The notes beneath the pieces were generated by a model. It saw nothing but the letters and a program-made list of their open reading frames with translations. It searched no databases and had not been told where the DNA came from. From positions 62,001 to 126,000 of the forward strand of contig JACMJZ010000009.1 of NCBI GenBank assembly GCA_014380365.1: a stretch of 64,000 nucleotides of DNA, in the 5' to 3' direction. This document shows positions 21,168 through 30,369 of the stretch, one piece after another; the stretch's first letter is position 1; each line of letters opens with the position of its first letter. Made by a program: the position numbers and the translations under genes. The DNA is from Pyrinomonadaceae bacterium. GTDB lineage: Bacteria; Acidobacteriota; Blastocatellia; Pyrinomonadales; Pyrinomonadaceae.

Positions 21168-21215
21168 GTGGCACGGGCGTCCCGCCCGTGAACACGCGCA
21201 AGATGCGCGTGCCAC
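21168..21215. repeat. palindromic GTGGCAC element
   Basis: The outer arms GTGGCAC and GTGCCAC (21168-21174, 21209-21215) enclose a CACGGGCG...CGCCCGTG hairpin. It lies directly after the imuA stop and before the imuB promoter. Confidence 0.75.
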
Positions 21216-21230
21216 ACATCGCTTGACGCA

Positions 21231-21254
21231 TTCGGTAATTTTCGCTAATCTTCG
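21231..21254 (+). promoter_or_regulatory. candidate LexA operators upstream of imuB
   Basis: Two overlapping sites, TTCGGTAATTTTCG (21231-21244) and TTCGCTAATCTTCG (21241-21254), share the middle TTCG, so TTCG recurs three times at 10-bp spacing. They end 37 bp before the imuB ATG, a normal repressor position. The same motif occurs upstream of lexA. Confidence 0.65.
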
Positions 21255-21291
21255 GTATCCGTTATTTATCCCCCATCTTCTGAAAAAGTCC

Positions 21292-22698
21292 ATGTTTGCG
21301 AGCGTCTATTGTCAGCATATCCCGGCGAAACTGTCTTTGGCGGAGTTTGCTTACGCGTTCTCCCCGGTGGTTGAAGAGGTGAGCTCCGACACTGTGGTGA
21401 TGGATGTGGAAGGGTGCACTTTACGCTTTGGATCCCACTACGAACTGGCTAATCAAATTGCGAAACAAGCAAAGTCGAAAGGGACAGGCGGGTTGGGATG
21501 TAAGGTCAATGTCGCACTCGCCGCCAACCCAGATGCTGCGATCCATGCGGCGAGGTTTTGCCGTGGCATCACCTTTACTGCTCCCGGCGAGGAACTCACT
21601 TGCCTTGGTGGTCTGCCGTTAAAAGCTTTGCAATGTTTCCTGGTGGGTATTGAGGAAAAGCAGGCAACGGAAATTCTAGAAACCCTGAGGCTCTGGGGCG
21701 TGCGTACCTTCAGAGAGTTTGCGGAGTTGCCCATTGCCGGAGTTTCCGAACGCCTGGGCCAGGATGGAGTAAGGCTCCAACAACTGGCGAGCGGAAAAAC
21801 TAATCGTCACTTAAAACTCCGGCCGTCCGCTCCAGTTTTCAAAAACTCAATCGAGCTGGATTATCCCATCGCCGAGTTGGAACCTCTTTCGTTCATACTG
21901 GCGCGACTGCTCAATCAGCTCTGCGCGAGCCTGAATGCGTATGCGCTGGCCACGAACGTCCTACAAGTAAAGTTGAAACTGGAAACAGGGACTTCCCATG
22001 AACTCAACCTCAACCTGCCTTATCCGATGCGCGATCACAAAGTGTTTCTCAAACTTTTATTACTCGACACGGAAATGCATCCGCCGCCGTCAGCAGTGGT
22101 GGCAATTGCCATAAGTTGTGAACCCGTGAAGCCGCGCTTGTTGCAGACGGGGTTATTTATTCCGCTGGCCCCTGAGCCAGAGAAACTGGAACTCATGCTG
22201 GCGCGGCTCGCCAAACTGGTGGGACCGACAAATATCGGCTCGCCTGAGTTGCTCAATACGCATCGTCCGGATGCGTTTCGGGTGAACAGGTTTGAACTGA
22301 AAGAGCCGAAGCGGAAAAACAGCAAACAGCAAACAGCAAACAGCAATCAGCAATCGGGGAGTAGCAATCCGAAATTCGAAATCCGAAATTCGAAATTCCC
22401 ACTGGGCTTTCGTGTTTTTCGACCGCCGTTGCGCGCCATCGTGCAGGCGGAAAAAGGATGTCCACGGGAGATCAGCGCCTGGGACAAAAATAGAAGCGTG
22501 TATGGAAAAGTTATTTGTGTAGCCGGCCCGTGGCGCACGTCGGGTGACTGGTGGCGTTCGGATTTTTGGGCGCGGGACGAGTGGGATGTGGGAGTTGAAT
22601 CTAATTCGAAAGTTGGCGGGTCTTCCCCACAACTGCTCTATCGCATTTTTCGTGAGTTGAGTAGTGGGTCATGGTTTGTCGAAGGGGGTTATGACTAG
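21292..22698 (+). CDS. imuB: ImuB, Y-family polymerase homologue of the mutasome
   Basis: I use the ATG at 21292 (468 residues). The longer frame from a TTG at 21223 would place the operator sites inside the gene. The N-terminal half resembles the Y-family palm (VVMDVEGCTLRFG), without the DxD catalytic pattern of active polymerases, as expected for ImuB, which acts as a scaffold binding the beta clamp and DnaE2. The C-terminal part carries an in-frame insert of 7-bp repeats (22318-22399) coding KQQTANSNQQSGSS and following residues. A palindromic spacer of 153 bp separates it from dnaE2. Confidence 0.9.
   Translation: MFASVYCQHIPAKLSLAEFAYAFSPVVEEVSSDTVVMDVEGCTLRFGSHYELANQIAKQAKSKGTGGLGCKVNVALAANPDAAIHAARFCRGITFTAPGEELTCLGGLPLKALQCFLVGIEEKQATEILETLRLWGVRTFREFAELPIAGVSERLGQDGVRLQQLASGKTNRHLKLRPSAPVFKNSIELDYPIAELEPLSFILARLLNQLCASLNAYALATNVLQVKLKLETGTSHELNLNLPYPMRDHKVFLKLLLLDTEMHPPPSAVVAIAISCEPVKPRLLQTGLFIPLAPEPEKLELMLARLAKLVGPTNIGSPELLNTHRPDAFRVNRFELKEPKRKNSKQQTANSNQQSGSSNPKFEIRNSKFPLGFRVFRPPLRAIVQAEKGCPREISAWDKNRSVYGKVICVAGPWRTSGDWWRSDFWARDEWDVGVESNSKVGGSSPQLLYRIFRELSSGSWFVEGGYD
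22318..22399 (+). repeat. in-frame heptanucleotide array in imuB
   Basis: Units of about AGCAAAC (22318-22355) are followed by CGAAATT/CGAAATC units (22370-22398). The frame stays open and the insert codes a Gln/Asn/Ser-rich linker. It lies C-terminal to the polymerase-like core. Confidence 0.85.
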
Positions 22699-22706
22699 GA
22701 GTTATC

Positions 22707-22834
22707 CGCAGATTACGCCGATTACACAGATTCAAAACCAGAAGAATAAAGAACTGTTTTGAGTAAGCTAAAACCCGTGAGCCGATTTGCATTCCTGATC
22801 TTTTAAATCTGTGTAATCTGCGAAATCTGCGGAT
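22707..22834. repeat. palindromic CCGCAGATT element between imuB and dnaE2
   Basis: Left arm about 22707-22733 and right arm about 22806-22834 are inverted repeats built on ATCCGCAGATT and AATCTG units. The loop is about 70 bp. No gene is inside. Confidence 0.8.
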
Positions 22835-22851
22835 AGTAATCGTCAATCGAA

Positions 22852-25800
22852 ATGAATTACGTCGAACTACACGCGCGGTCGGCATTTAGTTTTCTCGAAG
22901 GCGCTTCGGTGCCAGAAGAGCTAATTGCGGCGGCGCTTGAATTAGAAATGCCGGCGATGGCTTTGTTGGATCGGGACGGGGTGTATGGGAGTCCGCGCTT
23001 TCATCTGGCGGCGAAGAAGAATGGAATCAAGGCGCATATCGGGGCGGAAATAACAGTCCAAAGTCCCGGCATCGTCCAAAGTCCAAAGTCCAAGGTCCAA
23101 AGTCGAAAACAAGACGAGCCAGCGGACGTTGGACGTTGGACCTTGGACTTTGGACAAAAACGCTCGGCGGCACCGAAAGAAACTTTTTCCATCCCCCTCA
23201 TCGTTCAAAACCGAACGGGCTATAAAAATCTTTGTCGGCTAATCACTCTAATGAAACTGCGGGTGCCGAAACATGCGAAGCCAGGGGAGTGTGCCGTCAC
23301 GCCGGACGAGTTGGCGGAATATGCTGAAGGGTTGGTTTGTTTGACAGGCGATCACGATGGACCGTTAGCCAAAGCATTTCACCGCAGAGACGCGGAGCGC
23401 GCAGAGGAAGCGCAGAGAAGAGCAGAGTGGTTGGTTGACGTATTTGGAAAAGGAAATGTCTATGCCGAGTTGCAGCGCCATCTCAATCGGGACGAAGAAG
23501 CGCACAATCAAACAGTAGTAGAGATAGCGAAGCGCTTAAGTTTGCCGTTGTTGGCGACAAATGGCGTGAGCCAGGCGAGCCGTGCGCAACGCGAAGTTGC
23601 CGACGTGTTCACCTGCATTCGAAATCACGTGCGTCTGGAAACTGCGGGGCGTTTACTTGCCAGAAATTCCGAACGCTATTTGAAGTCGCCAAAAATAATG
23701 GCGCGGATATTTGCAGACCTACCTGAAGCTATTGCCAACACCGTCGAGCTCTCGTCGCGTCTTGAGTTTACCCTGGCAGATCTCGGTTACGAATTTCCCA
23801 AATACGAAGTCCCTGAAGGAGAGACGATGACATCGTTTCTGCGACACCGCACCGCAGAGGGCGCCCGTCTGCGTTATCCCGGGACAAACGGAAAACCAAA
23901 GTATGAAGTTGCGTGGCGGCAGATTGAGCGCGAGCTGGCGCTGATCGAAAAGCTGAAACTCGAAGGTTATTTCCTGATCGTTTGGGACATCGTTCAGTTT
24001 TGCCGGCGACAGGGAATTCTAATTCAGGGGCGCGGCTCGGCGGCAAACAGCGCCGTCTGTTACAGCCTCGGCATCACGGCTGTCGATCCGGTGGGGATGG
24101 AGTTGTTGTTTGAACGATTTCTTTCCGAAGAGCGCGGCGAGTGGCCGGACATCGATCTTGATTTACCGAGCGGAGACCAGCGCGAGCGCGCGATTCAATA
24201 TGTTTACGAGCGTTATGGAAAACTTGGCGCGGCGATGACCGCCAACGTGATTACCTATCGTGGCAAATCGGCGGCGCGGGAAGTTGGGAAAGTTCTCGAT
24301 TTTGATGATGAGACGCTCGGGAAGCTATCGGGCCTGGTGCACACATGGGAATGGAAAGATCCAAAGGATACAACCGAACGCCAGTTTCGTGACGCAGGGT
24401 TGGATATTAGAAATTCACGCATCAGAAAATTTTTTGAGCTTTATCAAAGAGTGCAGGATCTGCCGCGGCACCTGGGCCAGCATTCCGGCGGCATGGTTAT
24501 ATGCCAGGGCCAACTCAATTCGGTTGTGCCGCTTGAGCCGGCCGCCATGCCCGGCCGCGTCGTAGTGCAGTGGGACAAAGAGGATTGCGCCGATCTCGGA
24601 CTGATAAAAGTTGATCTGTTGGGGCTGGGAATGATGGCAGTGCTGGAAGATTCGATCCAGCTGATTCGAGATTCTTATAAGGAAGAAGTTGATCTCGCCC
24701 AGCTACCGCAGAATGACCCGAAAGTTTATACGGCGCTGCAAAAAGCCGACACGATTGGATTGTTCCAGGTGGAAAGTCGCGCGCAAATGTCTTGTTTGCC
24801 GCGGCTGCATCCGAAAAAGTTTTACGACATCGTGGTGCAGATTGCGATCATCCGTCCCGGGCCGATCGTTGGAAATATGGTCAATCCATATTTGAAACGC
24901 CGGCAGGGGCGAGCGCCAGTGGTTTATGCGCACCCTTTGTTGGAACCGGTACTAAAACGAACACTGGGCATCCCGCTGTTCCAGGAGCAACTATTAAAGA
25001 TGGCGATGATCTGTGCCGACTTTTCCGGAGGTGAGGCAGAAGAGCTGCGGCGCGCGTTTGGGTTCAAACGCTCGGAAGCACGCATGAAAGAAATTGAAGT
25101 GAAACTACGTCGCGGCATGGCGCGCAATGGGATTCCTCAGAAGACGCAGGATGAGATCGTGCAGTCGATCACATCGTTTGCGGTTTATGGTTTTCCCGAA
25201 TCACATGCGGCGAGTTTTGCTTTGATTGCCTATGCGAGCGCCTATCTGAAATGTCATTACCTGGCGGCGTTTACGGTGGCAATTCTAAACAATCAGCCGA
25301 TGGGATTTTACCAGCCGTTCACATTGGTTAAGGACGCGCAACGGCATGGGTTGAAAGTAAGGCCGGTGGATGTGTGCCGATCAGATTGGTTATGCACCAT
25401 CGAAGAAGAGGAAAGTCCAAAGTCCAAAGTCCAAAGTCCAAAGTTAAAAACACGCGATCATGAAGCAGCATTGGACAAGCTGGTTCTTCGTCTCGGACTC
25501 CGATATGTAAAAGGGTTGAGCGAGACTTCTGGGAAGGCAATCGTGAGGGAACGCGAGAAGCGCGGCTTTACCGGCATCGATGATTTACACCAGCGCGTGC
25601 CGGAGCTTCGAAAGGACGAGATGAGGAAGCTGGCGGCGGTCGGGGCGTTGAATTTCATTCAAGGCATTAGTCCAAAGTCCAAAGTCCAAAGTCCAAAAGA
25701 AAGTCCAATGTCCAAAGTCCAAAGTCCAAAGTCGAGAAAACAAGAAAGTCCTGCCGTTGGAAAGACTTTGGACCTTGGACTTTGGACTTTGGACAAAAAG

Positions 25801-26352
25801 AATGCAGACAGGATGTCTGCGGTCTCAGCGGTTACGCGTCGGGATGCGCTGTGGCAGGTGGAGCGAGTGGCGCGACCTGCCGGAGAGTTGTATGAAGAGT
25901 TGCATGAACAGGATGCCAACTCACCTTTACTCCCCATGACGCGTCCGGAAAGGATGGACGCCGACTTTCGCGGTACCGGGTTAACCATCGGGCGACATCC
26001 GGTTGCTTATCATCGCCATGAGTTGCACAAGTTGGGCGCGTGCCGCGCCATAGATATTCAGCAGTTGCGCAATGGCAGTGCGATCAAGGTTGCCGGTTGG
26101 GTGATAGTGAGGCAGCGTCCCGGTACAGCCAAAGGATTTGTATTTTTAACTTTGGAAGATGAGACGGGAGTGACAAACATCATCATCACGCCACAGCTCT
26201 TCGATAAGAACCGTCTCACCGTGGTAGACCATCCGTTTCTTTTAATCGAAGGCACATTACAGAACCAGAACAATGTTGTTTCTGTAAAGGCAAGACGCAT
26301 CCAGTCGCTCTCATTCAAAGTTGCGGCGGCGCCATCGCACGATTTCCATTGA
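22852..26352 (+). CDS. dnaE2: DnaE2, error-prone DNA polymerase III alpha-like subunit
   Basis: This 1166-residue C-family polymerase has an N-terminal PHP domain (YVELHARSAFSFLEGAS), a palm with PDIDLD (catalytic Asp433 and Asp435), an HhH/beta-binding region and a C-terminal OB fold (about 1060-1150). The short length and pairing with imuA and imuB mark it as DnaE2, which does mutagenic translesion synthesis in the SOS response. Four low-complexity inserts keep the frame: 23056-23155, about 23380-23430, 25412-25447 and 25670-25794. Three are GTCCAAA-type heptads and one is a CGCAGAG-type half palindrome. All seem to lie in loops, judging from the intact motifs around them. Confidence 0.95.
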   Translation: MNYVELHARSAFSFLEGASVPEELIAAALELEMPAMALLDRDGVYGSPRFHLAAKKNGIKAHIGAEITVQSPGIVQSPKSKVQSRKQDEPADVGRWTLDFGQKRSAAPKETFSIPLIVQNRTGYKNLCRLITLMKLRVPKHAKPGECAVTPDELAEYAEGLVCLTGDHDGPLAKAFHRRDAERAEEAQRRAEWLVDVFGKGNVYAELQRHLNRDEEAHNQTVVEIAKRLSLPLLATNGVSQASRAQREVADVFTCIRNHVRLETAGRLLARNSERYLKSPKIMARIFADLPEAIANTVELSSRLEFTLADLGYEFPKYEVPEGETMTSFLRHRTAEGARLRYPGTNGKPKYEVAWRQIERELALIEKLKLEGYFLIVWDIVQFCRRQGILIQGRGSAANSAVCYSLGITAVDPVGMELLFERFLSEERGEWPDIDLDLPSGDQRERAIQYVYERYGKLGAAMTANVITYRGKSAAREVGKVLDFDDETLGKLSGLVHTWEWKDPKDTTERQFRDAGLDIRNSRIRKFFELYQRVQDLPRHLGQHSGGMVICQGQLNSVVPLEPAAMPGRVVVQWDKEDCADLGLIKVDLLGLGMMAVLEDSIQLIRDSYKEEVDLAQLPQNDPKVYTALQKADTIGLFQVESRAQMSCLPRLHPKKFYDIVVQIAIIRPGPIVGNMVNPYLKRRQGRAPVVYAHPLLEPVLKRTLGIPLFQEQLLKMAMICADFSGGEAEELRRAFGFKRSEARMKEIEVKLRRGMARNGIPQKTQDEIVQSITSFAVYGFPESHAASFALIAYASAYLKCHYLAAFTVAILNNQPMGFYQPFTLVKDAQRHGLKVRPVDVCRSDWLCTIEEEESPKSKVQSPKLKTRDHEAALDKLVLRLGLRYVKGLSETSGKAIVREREKRGFTGIDDLHQRVPELRKDEMRKLAAVGALNFIQGISPKSKVQSPKESPMSKVQSPKSRKQESPAVGKTLDLGLWTLDKKNADRMSAVSAVTRRDALWQVERVARPAGELYEELHEQDANSPLLPMTRPERMDADFRGTGLTIGRHPVAYHRHELHKLGACRAIDIQQLRNGSAIKVAGWVIVRQRPGTAKGFVFLTLEDETGVTNIIITPQLFDKNRLTVVDHPFLLIEGTLQNQNNVVSVKARRIQSLSFKVAAAPSHDFH
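23056..23155 (+). repeat. in-frame heptad array 1 in dnaE2
   Basis: GTCCAAA-type units are followed by their inverse, GTTGGAC/CTTGGAC/TTTGGAC, so the insert is itself palindromic. It codes peptides with SPKSKVQ repeats within the PHP region. Confidence 0.9.
25412..25447 (+). repeat. in-frame heptad array 2 in dnaE2
   Basis: Four to five tandem GTCCAAA units code SPKSKVQSPK between DEEE-like and TRDHE residues. Confidence 0.9.
25670..25794 (+). repeat. in-frame heptad array 3 in dnaE2
   Basis: A GTCCAAA array, a short unrelated centre and the inverse array CTTTGGAC sit in frame before the OB domain, coding about 42 residues. The layout is the same as in array 1. Confidence 0.9.
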
Positions 26353-26377
26353 GAGCTGAGGTCTGCAGTTTAGAGTA

Positions 26378-26444
26378 CACGGGTTTACGTTGCTCTTTAG
26401 GGAAAGCCGCAAGCTGAAGCTTGTACTCTAAACTGCTGTTTCGC
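26378..26444. repeat. palindromic GTTTAGAGTACA element
   Basis: GCAGTTTAGAGTACA and TGTACTCTAAACTGC are perfect 15-bp inverted arms. A related half lies at 27152-27182 and a relative at 44343-44425. Confidence 0.85.
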
Positions 26445-26558
26445 AGCTTCGAGACGCAATCATCCTAATAAAGCTTTACAGGGTTCCGCCAGGAGCATAG
26501 TGTGCTAGCGCTCGCGTATGACCTTCGATTCCGCAACCCCCAAAAGGAGAAAAACAGA

Positions 26559-26999
26559 ATGAAGATAAACTACCCGGCAGTGATTGTGGCAGCCATTGTC
26601 CACTTCATGATCGGCGGCCTTTGGTATGGAGCTCTCTTTGAAAAAAAGTTCATCGAGCTGATTGGATGGACGCCGGCCCAGGTGGAACAGATCGCGGCAC
26701 AGAGTCATGTGCGGGAGTTGGTGTTTGCTTTCCTGTGTTCACTGGTGCTGGTTTACATCCTGGCCCACTTTGTTCAGTACACGAAAGCAACGGGAGTGGC
26801 TGGCGGCATGCAGACAGCTTTTTGGCTCTGGCTCGGTTTCGTCGCCACCACACAGCTGGCCACGGTCCTCTTTGAACAGAGGAAACTTGGTTTGTATTTA
26901 CTTAATGTGAGTTATCAGTTGGTTGCGTGCTTAATCTGCGGCGCAATTCTCGGGGCATGGAAGCCTAAACGGGGGGCCGAGCCAGCCAACGCGTCCTGA
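26559..26999 (+). CDS. DUF1761-family membrane protein
   Basis: This 146-residue integral membrane protein has four hydrophobic helices (about 5-23, 50-72, 80-100, 115-135) and the N-terminal GGLWYGALFEKKFIELIGWT segment typical of DUF1761. The ATG at 26559 follows AAAGGAGAAAAACAGA. The upstream 19 codons of the longer frame lack a plausible start. Its function is unknown. It stands alone between repeat-rich gaps. Confidence 0.85.
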   Translation: MKINYPAVIVAAIVHFMIGGLWYGALFEKKFIELIGWTPAQVEQIAAQSHVRELVFAFLCSLVLVYILAHFVQYTKATGVAGGMQTAFWLWLGFVATTQLATVLFEQRKLGLYLLNVSYQLVACLICGAILGAWKPKRGAEPANAS

Positions 27000-27151
27000 G
27001 CGGTAGTAAGGTAGAGCACAACGTTTACTCGCCCTTTGGGATGCGGCAAAGTCGAAAGTTCAAGCGTGCATCCTAAAACGAGTTACGCTGCCCTCGGCGT
27101 TATTCATTTTAATGGTCTTCTCAGAAGTGCGTGGCAGTTCGACTTCTTGTG

Positions 27152-27182
27152 CAAAGCCGCAAGCTAAAGCTTGTACTCTAAA
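27152..27182. repeat. half-copy of the GTTTAGAGTACA repeat, supplies a stop codon
   Basis: This segment is nearly identical to the right half of the 26378-26444 element. The TAG stop of the next minus-strand gene falls inside it (27178-27180), so the repeat ends that coding region. Confidence 0.75.
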
Positions 27183-29793
27183 CTACCTGTTTGACCTCGA
27201 GCGGCAAGACGAGTGGTTCGGAGCCCTGCTGTTCGAACCAGGCGACGTGCTGGGCCACGAGGTCCACTTTCAGCCTGTACTTGCCCGGGACGGCCGGCGC
27301 GCGAAATCTGATCACAGTTTCAACGCTCTCCCCGGCCGCGAGGGCTCGCGGCAGCGGTGGTTCACCGTGACGCTCGCTAATGGTAGACCCGGCCTCGTCA
27401 AGCAGCATGACTCCCAGCATCACCGCACCTTTGCGGCGCGCGGGACCCGTCAGCCAGATCGTGTCGCCGGTATTCTCGATCCGTAGTCGTACCGAAATTT
27501 CTGTATCGGGAATTACTGCTGTCGGGAAACTGTCGACGACGTTGATGCGCGCAGCCAGCTTGCCGGGAGCTCGGCTGTCCGGCACGTCCGCCGCCGTGCT
27601 GATGCCGTCGACAACTTTCTTGCAGAGCAGATAATTGATCTGATCAGGGTCTATCGCAACCTGACCGGCCTCAACCGTTTCGCGTTCGAAGAGTCCATTC
27701 GCGCTGACGTAGTCGCCAATCACCTTGAAGCCGTGTTCGACGATGAGCTCGCGCAGGTATTCAGGATCGAAAGGCGATTCGAGCGTCGCAAACTCGCGCA
27801 TCACCCCAACCAGCTCCTCTTCAGTCGCGGAACCCTCCTCGGGCTTGTCGCCTTCGAGAATGAAAAGCAGGCCACCGCGCGCGACCATCGCAGACAGATG
27901 GCGCATCACCGCATGCTCGTCTACGAAGTGATGCAATGAGTCGTAACAGATTACTGCGTCAAACTTTTCCGCGAGCGGAGCTATCTCCACGTCGTGCGTG
28001 ACGAAGCGGCACTTGAGCGGTGTTTCATGGTCGACGTTGTAAGGGATGCGCTCCACCCTTTCGCGGGCCATCTGAATCAGGTCGTCGCTAATATCGATGC
28101 CGGTCATTTCGTAGCCGAGGCGCGCGAAGTACTCGCTGAGCCAGCCTGAGCCGCAACCGACATCCAGAATCCTGGCGCCCGCAGGCAGTGCGAGCGCGAC
28201 AGCCATGTTTGCGAAGTCGGTGAAGTGGCGATGGGTCTCCGGATCCATGCCGTCGCCCGTGTGCTTCACCGGTTTGTTGGCAAGGTTGTAGAAAGGTTTG
28301 GTGCGCAAATAATAATTACGCTCGGCATCGAGCAGGCTGGGGTATTCAACGGCAGCACGTTTGTAATCGAGGCCTTCGATCTTGGGTAGACGACCCGCCG
28401 GCTTGGGAATCGGCGGCGCGGATGCCGAGTGTCCGTTTCCGCTGTTGACGGCGAGTGGGTCGGCTAATACAGAGGTAGCAACCGGTACCGATGGCGCAAG
28501 TAAAGCTACCTCGGCGGCCACTCCGCGCAGCAGCGCTTCATCGTTAGCGCGAAAGCCAAGGTTGGATAATTCGTCAGCGACGTCGTTAAGGAAATGTTTG
28601 CGCGGCCGGCGCTCGATTACCTCGCGGATAAAGTCAACGTAACTCGCGGCGCTCTTTTCGATGGTGTGATTGGCGCGCACATGCCGGCGCGCGTTCTTTC
28701 CTATTTGCCGGCGCAACCGTGCATTTTCCATGAGTTCGCGCAGATAGGCTTCGAGCAGAGGCTCGGCGTATTGGCCGTGTTCAATCTTGACTACCGCGTT
28801 GTCCGGTAACTCGGTAAAGGCCCCGACATTGGACACGATCGCCGGCACGCCAGCCGCCATGATGCGGCAGAGACTGCCGGAGGTCGCTCCCACGGGACGC
28901 TCACGAAGGTTGATGGCGATGTCGGTCTCCGCAATCCGCTCTTCAAACTCAGTTAACGAAACATGACCCGTGACCGTCACGCGATCGCGGAGGTTGTAGC
29001 GTTGTATCAATTGAGACAACTCGGGAAAGTTTCCTGCGGAACCCACAAGCGTATAGTGGAAAGAGAACTCGTTGCGTAACCCTGCGAGAGCGCGCAGGGC
29101 GCGTTCGATTCCTTTCTCCGGAGTGATAAGTCCGAAAGACGCAATACGCACTGGACTGTCTTTGTCGTCTCTGTGATTGGCGCTTCCCGCGGCGGCGTGG
29201 GCCGTGATGTGGTGATTGATGCGCGCGGTTGGGACGGCGGGCGCGATAACGGAAAGTCGTTCGCGGCTCCATTCCGAGTGGACGATAATCCCTTCGGCTG
29301 CGCGTGCGAGACCTGCGTTGAGCGGGAAGGTGAGCGGCGATGCGGCTTGCGGCGGAGTGGCGCCGCGGCGCACATACTCTTCGGCCTTCGCTCGCTCGCG
29401 CCTTCCATGGCAGACCTCTAATTCGTCGAGATAACTCCTCATGTCGCCCTGTTCGCGGGCTTGCCCGAGAAAGAAGTCCTGCAGTGCGAAGTCATGAAAG
29501 ACGACCACACCGGGGTGCGCGCGCATCACGCTAACTATGCCCGTGTGGTAACGATGATCGTTGCCCATGTGGTAGACGATTGCGTCGTACTCCGGCAGGC
29601 GTTCAAGACTTGCCGGGTTCGCTCCGAAGTCAAAACAACGAAAGCGCGCCAGCATTTCCAGGTTGCTCGGTTGGAACCCATCAACGAAGAGGTCAATATC
29701 TGCGTGGGCGGCGAGATAGGGAAGCAACTCCTCACTGTAATCAGAAACACCGGAAGGCTGTGGATTGAACGGACTGAAGTAAGCAAGCTTCAT
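27178..29793 (-). CDS. glycosyltransferase-methyltransferase-Ig fusion protein
   Basis: This 871-residue cytoplasmic protein has three parts. Residues 1-370 are a GT-B fold (GT4-like), with SPFNPQPSGVSDYSEELLP at the start and a donor-binding region around TPEKGIERAL. Residues about 500-690 are a SAM methyltransferase (ILDVGCGSGW at about 540, TGIDIS). Residues about 745-871 are an Ig-like beta domain (IPDTEISVRLRIENTG), as in Wzt-like or NBR1-like modules. It opens the surface-glycan region and probably both transfers a sugar and methylates the glycan. The substrate is unknown. The order could also reflect gene fusion in this lineage. Confidence 0.87.
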   Translation of the reverse strand: MKLAYFSPFNPQPSGVSDYSEELLPYLAAHADIDLFVDGFQPSNLEMLARFRCFDFGANPASLERLPEYDAIVYHMGNDHRYHTGIVSVMRAHPGVVVFHDFALQDFFLGQAREQGDMRSYLDELEVCHGRRERAKAEEYVRRGATPPQAASPLTFPLNAGLARAAEGIIVHSEWSRERLSVIAPAVPTARINHHITAHAAAGSANHRDDKDSPVRIASFGLITPEKGIERALRALAGLRNEFSFHYTLVGSAGNFPELSQLIQRYNLRDRVTVTGHVSLTEFEERIAETDIAINLRERPVGATSGSLCRIMAAGVPAIVSNVGAFTELPDNAVVKIEHGQYAEPLLEAYLRELMENARLRRQIGKNARRHVRANHTIEKSAASYVDFIREVIERRPRKHFLNDVADELSNLGFRANDEALLRGVAAEVALLAPSVPVATSVLADPLAVNSGNGHSASAPPIPKPAGRLPKIEGLDYKRAAVEYPSLLDAERNYYLRTKPFYNLANKPVKHTGDGMDPETHRHFTDFANMAVALALPAGARILDVGCGSGWLSEYFARLGYEMTGIDISDDLIQMARERVERIPYNVDHETPLKCRFVTHDVEIAPLAEKFDAVICYDSLHHFVDEHAVMRHLSAMVARGGLLFILEGDKPEEGSATEEELVGVMREFATLESPFDPEYLRELIVEHGFKVIGDYVSANGLFERETVEAGQVAIDPDQINYLLCKKVVDGISTAADVPDSRAPGKLAARINVVDSFPTAVIPDTEISVRLRIENTGDTIWLTGPARRKGAVMLGVMLLDEAGSTISERHGEPPLPRALAAGESVETVIRFRAPAVPGKYRLKVDLVAQHVAWFEQQGSEPLVLPLEVKQVV

Positions 29794-29798
29794 AACGC

Positions 29799-29836
29799 AG
29801 AAGTCAGTGGTCAGTGGTCAGTGGTCAGTGGTCAGA
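29799..29836. repeat. GTCAGTG heptad array
   Basis: Five tandem GTCAGTG or near-identical heptads lie just upstream of the fusion gene start codon, between it and the divergent gene at 30004. Confidence 0.85.
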
Positions 29837-30003
29837 ATACTACAGAATTCTCTGGGGCTAATGTCACCAGATTTGACCTTCGGGCAGGGCGTCAAAGTTT
29901 TTGGGCGAGTGAGGACATTGTAGCCCAAAAGGATAAGTGATATAAGCCCTGACGTTCCTCGCGTTCCAAACCTTCTGATCTCAAGCCAGAAAGGATTAAC
30001 AAA

Positions 30004-30369
30004 ATGCGTCTTTCACTATTCGTTCTATGGGGAATTGTCGGGTGGTGTATCACCGGCGTGCTCAGGTGGCGGTGGTGGTTTCGGGATTGGTGGGTAGTGC
30101 CCCCGCTTGATACTCCCGAGCGCCCTCCGCGCCCAAACTGGCTCGTTCTCGGGCTCATAGGTGTCGCGGGTGGAGTCATCGGCGGATGGGTCTTTACGGT
30201 CGTGTTCGGGCCTCAACCTGAACCCTGGATCATACATGGCCCCAGCCCTGAGCCCTGGATGAGAATTGTCTCCGCCGCTGCGACATCAGTGGGAGCATTC
30301 CTCGGGGCAAGTCTGTTAACTGATCTTTACGGGTTAGCTACGGGCAACAGGAAAGCGCCAAGAGGCTAG
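30004..30369 (+). CDS. small membrane protein, unknown
   Basis: This 121-residue protein has three hydrophobic segments (about 5-20, 48-68, 90-108). A Trp- and Pro-rich loop (RWRWWFRDWWVVPPLDTPERPP) follows the first. AAAGGA lies before the ATG. I recognise no family. It lies inside the glycan region and may or may not serve it. Confidence 0.65.
   Translation: MRLSLFVLWGIVGWCITGVLRWRWWFRDWWVVPPLDTPERPPRPNWLVLGLIGVAGGVIGGWVFTVVFGPQPEPWIIHGPSPEPWMRIVSAAATSVGAFLGASLLTDLYGLATGNRKAPRG

Noticed and set aside
20161-21254. Perfect palindrome TTTTCGCCGATAAGCGAAAA as the LexA site
   Set aside because: It is not repeated before imuB, while TTCGNTAATNTTCG is. It is kept only as a weak second site.
22318-25794. 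CRISPR array
   Set aside because: Units are 7 bp with no spacers and no cas genes.
27112-27486. Plus-strand frame over the fusion gene end
   Set aside because: Shadow of the minus-strand fusion gene.
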